Shown here one piece after another: positions 4,910-7,202 of a stretch of 7,202 nucleotides of DNA. This DNA comes from Anaerolineaceae bacterium (GTDB taxonomy: Bacteria; Chloroflexota; Anaerolineae; 4572-78), in the NCBI GenBank assembly GCA_024762375.1, contig JANTHQ010000087.1, forward strand, positions 1 through 7,202, read 5' to 3'. Both the position numbers and the translations under genes were made by a program. Each line of letters opens with the position of its first letter. Within the stretch, counting starts at the first letter, position 1. Under the pieces are notes generated by a model. The model did no database searches, had not been told where the DNA came from, and saw nothing but the letters and a program-made list of their open reading frames with translations.

Positions 4910-6196
4910 ATGAACATAGGTATTGTGGGCGCAGGCATTGCCGGGTTGAGCGCCGCATTCGATTTGACCGCCGCCGGGCACACCGTCACCATTTTTGAGG
5001 CCGCCAGCCGTCCCGGTGGATTGGCATCCGGCTTTAAAGACCCCCGCTGGGACTGGGAACTGGAACGGTTTTACCACCACTGGTTTCAAACCGATGCCGA
5101 TGTCATCGGGTTGATTAACGAGTTGGGGCTGTCGGAAAAACTGTTTTTCCCCTCACCCATCACGTCTCTTTTTATTGATGACAAATTGTACCCCGCCACC
5201 CCGCTGTGGCGAAACGCGCTGCTCCCCATTTCGCCGATTGCAAAACTGCGATACGCCCTGACCGGCGTTTATCTGCGCATCAGCGGCAACTGGCAGGCAC
5301 TGGAAAAAGAGACGGCGCACAATTGGCTCATCAAAACCATGGGCGAAGAAACGTACCGTGTGCTGTGGGAACCGCTGCTCATCGGCAAGTTTGGCAAATA
5401 TTACCGCGATGTCAACATGGCATGGATGTGGGCACGATTGCACAAACGCAGCGTGAAACTCGGCTATTTTGAAGGTGGATTTCAAGCGTTCAACCAAGCC
5501 CTCGCCGATGCGGTGACAGCACGCGGCGGCGAAATTCGCTACCGCACGCCGGTGCAGTCCATCGCCCACCAGCCGGGCAACAAAGTTGCCATCACCACCG
5601 CCGAAAGCACCGAAATTTTCGACCGGGTATTGGCGACCGTTTCCCCGCAATTGATGGGCAGAATGGCAGAAAATCTGCCTGAATCATACCTGGCACAACT
5701 GAACAATCTCAAATCGATGGGCGCAATTGTGCTGGTGCTGTCGCTGAAACACCGGCTCACCGACAAACATTACTGGATAAACCTGCCCAAAACTGCCAAC
5801 TTTCCGTTTTTGGCGCTGGTGGAACACACCAATTTCATCAACCGCGAACATTATGCCGGCGACCATATCGTTTACTGCGGCGACTATCTGGAACCGAGTC
5901 ATCACTATTTTAGCATGACGAAAGAAGAACTGCTGGCGCTGTTTGTGCCCGCACTGAAACGATTCAACCCGCAATTTAATGAAAGTTGGGTGCGCGAAAG
6001 TTGGGTGTTCACCGAAAGTTACGCCCAACCCGTCCCGCCCGTCAACCACAGCCGAAACATTCCGCCGTTGAAAACGCCGATTCCGGGGCTGTACTGGGCA
6101 AGCATGAGCCAAATCTACCCGTGGGACCGCGGCACAAATTACGCGGTGGAAATCGGCCGGCGTGCCGCCCGCGAAATTACGCAAAATCCATTATAG
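4910..6196 (+). CDS. FAD-dependent amine-oxidase-like oxidoreductase
   Basis: A 428-aa flavoprotein of the NAD(P)/FAD-dependent oxidoreductase / protoporphyrinogen-oxidase-like superfamily (COG1232). The Rossmann FAD site is at the N-terminus: GAGIAGLSAA (7-16), Glu30 at the end of the second strand, and the following R-x-GG motif RPGG (34-37). The C-terminal FAD-contact region reads QIYPWDRGTNYAVEIGR (401-417), typical of members found beside glycosyltransferases and nucleotide-sugar enzymes. No signal peptide; probably cytoplasmic or membrane-associated. Substrate unknown. True heme-pathway HemG/HemY activity is less likely given the neighbours: a UPF0104 membrane protein 41 nt upstream and a UDP-sugar dehydrogenase downstream. 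The ATG at 4910 is supported by GAGGA ending 9 nt before it. Probably cotranscribed with the upstream gene. Confidence 0.88.
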   Translation: MNIGIVGAGIAGLSAAFDLTAAGHTVTIFEAASRPGGLASGFKDPRWDWELERFYHHWFQTDADVIGLINELGLSEKLFFPSPITSLFIDDKLYPATPLWRNALLPISPIAKLRYALTGVYLRISGNWQALEKETAHNWLIKTMGEETYRVLWEPLLIGKFGKYYRDVNMAWMWARLHKRSVKLGYFEGGFQAFNQALADAVTARGGEIRYRTPVQSIAHQPGNKVAITTAESTEIFDRVLATVSPQLMGRMAENLPESYLAQLNNLKSMGAIVLVLSLKHRLTDKHYWINLPKTANFPFLALVEHTNFINREHYAGDHIVYCGDYLEPSHHYFSMTKEELLALFVPALKRFNPQFNESWVRESWVFTESYAQPVPPVNHSRNIPPLKTPIPGLYWASMSQIYPWDRGTNYAVEIGRRAAREITQNPL

Positions 6197-6222
6197 GCAT
6201 TTGCAGAAATTTTGGATATAAT
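6194..6222 (+). promoter_or_regulatory. Promoter of the nucleotide-sugar dehydrogenase gene
   Basis: A perfect -10 TATAAT (6217-6222) is preceded after 17 nt by TAGGCA (6194-6199), which matches four of six -35 positions. The -35 overlaps the stop codon of the flavoprotein gene. The predicted start near 6229 gives a leader of about 83 nt containing the 6238-6257 hairpin. Confidence 0.6.
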
Positions 6223-6237
6223 AGAAAGAGGTGTACA

Positions 6238-6257
6238 GGGCGGCTATTGAGCCGCCC
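6238..6257 (+). promoter_or_regulatory. GC-rich hairpin in the dehydrogenase leader
   Basis: GGGCGGCT (6238-6245) and AGCCGCCC (6250-6257) form a perfect 8-bp stem with an ATTG loop. No T run follows, so it is not a standard intrinsic terminator. It begins about 10 nt after the predicted transcription start and might protect the 5' end of the mRNA, or stall transcription coming from the flavoprotein gene. Structure is certain on paper, function unknown. Confidence 0.5.
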
Positions 6258-6311
6258 TCGCAAAAATAAACCAGAAAAGATTGACACAAGTTTCTGAAAG
6301 GACATTCAAAA

Positions 6312-7202
6312 ATGAAAATAATTGTCGCCGGAACCGGTTTTGTCGGCTTGACGCACGCCGCGGTACTCGCCGAAACAGGCCATCACGTTTATGCCTACGA
6401 TATTGACAAAACCAAACTCGACGCCTTCAGCAGTGGCGACCGCGCCCAAATTGAGCGGTATGTCAACGAGCCGGGGCTTGCCAACGTCATCAAAGACACA
6501 TTGAACCGCTACCTGTTTTTCACCGACTCGGTGGATGAAATTCTGGATGGCACCGAAGCCATTTTTCTGTGCCTGCCCACCCCGCCGAAGCTTGATGGAT
6601 CCACCGATTTGACCGCATACACCAACGCTGCCCACCATCTCGCCGAGCGGCTCGCCGCGCGCACCGACCAGCGGCGAGTGGTGCTGGTAAATAAAAGTAC
6701 CGTTCCGGTGGGAACAGCACGGTATTTACAGCGCATTCTGGAAGAGCACGACGTGAAAAATTTTGGTGTGGCTTCCAATCCGGAATTTCTGCCGGAAGGG
6801 AATGCCGTCGAAGGCTCGCGCCGCCCCGACCGGGTGGTTGTCGGCGCAGACAGCGAAGCCGATTTCGACATTTTACGCCATGTGTATGCGCCATTCGTCA
6901 ACCATGTGCGCATCAAATATATCGAAACCACCCCGGAAACCGCCGAAGCCATCAAATATGTGGCGAATACCCTGCTGCTGACCTACATTTCTTTCTGGAA
7001 CGGCATCGGCGCGCGGCTGGGTGAAACGTTCGGCAATATCCGCATGGAAGACCTGAAACGGGGTGTCACTGCCGACAGCCGCATCAGCACATGGGGCTCG
7101 TATGTCAGCAACGGTGCGGGTGGCAGTTGTTTCGGCAAAGACATTCAGTCGCTGATGTACCAATTGCGCCGCCAAAACCAGCCGTATGCCCTGCTGAAAG
7201 AG
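6312..7202 (+). CDS. UDP-glucose / GDP-mannose family 6-dehydrogenase (3' end cut by window edge)
   Basis: The first 297 codons of a nucleotide-sugar dehydrogenase, which oxidises the C6 alcohol of an NDP-sugar to a carboxylate with two NAD+ (most often UDP-glucose to UDP-glucuronate). NAD-binding motif GTGFVGL is at 7-13, with Asp30 closing the second strand. Further family segments are LCLPTPP (86-92), NKSTVPVGT (127-135) and ASNPEFLPEG (154-163). Lys215 and Asn219 (IKYVAN) match the catalytic Lys/Asn pair. The catalytic Cys273 and Asp277 lie in GGSCFGKD; most relatives have Pro where this has Gly275. Family proteins are about 430-450 aa, so roughly a third is outside the window. AAGGA (6298-6302) lies 9 nt before the ATG. 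UDP-glucose dehydrogenase (ugd/tuaD type) is the best guess; UDP-ManNAc or GDP-mannose substrates remain possible. Confidence 0.92.
   Translation, partial: MKIIVAGTGFVGLTHAAVLAETGHHVYAYDIDKTKLDAFSSGDRAQIERYVNEPGLANVIKDTLNRYLFFTDSVDEILDGTEAIFLCLPTPPKLDGSTDLTAYTNAAHHLAERLAARTDQRRVVLVNKSTVPVGTARYLQRILEEHDVKNFGVASNPEFLPEGNAVEGSRRPDRVVVGADSEADFDILRHVYAPFVNHVRIKYIETTPETAEAIKYVANTLLLTYISFWNGIGARLGETFGNIRMEDLKRGVTADSRISTWGSYVSNGAGGSCFGKDIQSLMYQLRRQNQPYALLKE

Noticed and set aside
6238..6275. Intrinsic terminator for the flavoprotein gene
   Set aside because: The stem is good but the following bases are TCGCAAAAATAAA on the plus strand, with no T run, so it is not called as a terminator.
6281..6309. 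Second promoter from the perfect TTGACA at 6281-6286
   Set aside because: The matching -10 position reads ATTCAA, a poor match, and transcription from it would begin inside the coding region.

Overview
The window comes from a bacterial chromosome of moderate to slightly high GC. The promoters match the sigma-70 consensus well, Shine-Dalgarno sites are mostly clear, and one gene appears to be leaderless. A small SWIM zinc-finger protein, a glycine-rich YbaB with a basic N-terminus and a leaderless -10/ATG arrangement would fit Chloroflexota (Anaerolineae-like). That assignment is recollection plus inference, not proof.

Layout. (1) Positions 1-2552, minus strand: the classic replication/repair operon dnaX - ybaB - recR, in that order of transcription. 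recR runs off the left edge and lacks about its last ten residues. A plausible promoter lies at 2590-2618. (2) Positions 2565-2712: divergent control region with back-to-back promoters and an inverted repeat between their -35 boxes. (3) Positions 2713-3240, plus strand: a Gpt-like phosphoribosyltransferase whose PRPP loop has lost the usual D-T/S-G signature. (4) Positions 3284-3810: a self-contained unit. It has a near-perfect promoter, a leader of about 170 nt with an 18-codon ORF, a hairpin over that ORF's start and a strong intrinsic terminator, then an 84-aa SWIM zinc-finger gene and a second strong terminator. (5) Positions 3821-6196: a UPF0104/LPG-synthase-type membrane protein that is probably translated from a leaderless mRNA, followed 41 nt later by an FAD-dependent amine-oxidase-like oxidoreductase. 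(6) Positions 6194-7202: a new promoter, a GC-rich leader hairpin and the start of a UDP-glucose/GDP-mannose dehydrogenase gene that runs off the right edge.

How they work together. The left half is housekeeping: DnaX loads the sliding clamp, and RecR (with the nucleoid protein YbaB) acts in recombinational repair. The right half looks like the start of an envelope glycan or glycolipid locus: a nucleotide-sugar dehydrogenase, a flavoprotein of the type found beside glycosyltransferases, and a polytopic membrane protein of a family that handles lipid-linked substrates. No tRNA, rRNA, CRISPR array, insertion sequence or phage gene was seen.

The most unusual structure is the SWIM-gene leader (3319-3436). 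The stop codon of its mini-ORF falls in the loop of the terminator, and the ORF's start sits inside another hairpin. This suggests a translation-controlled attenuator, which needs comparative and experimental testing.
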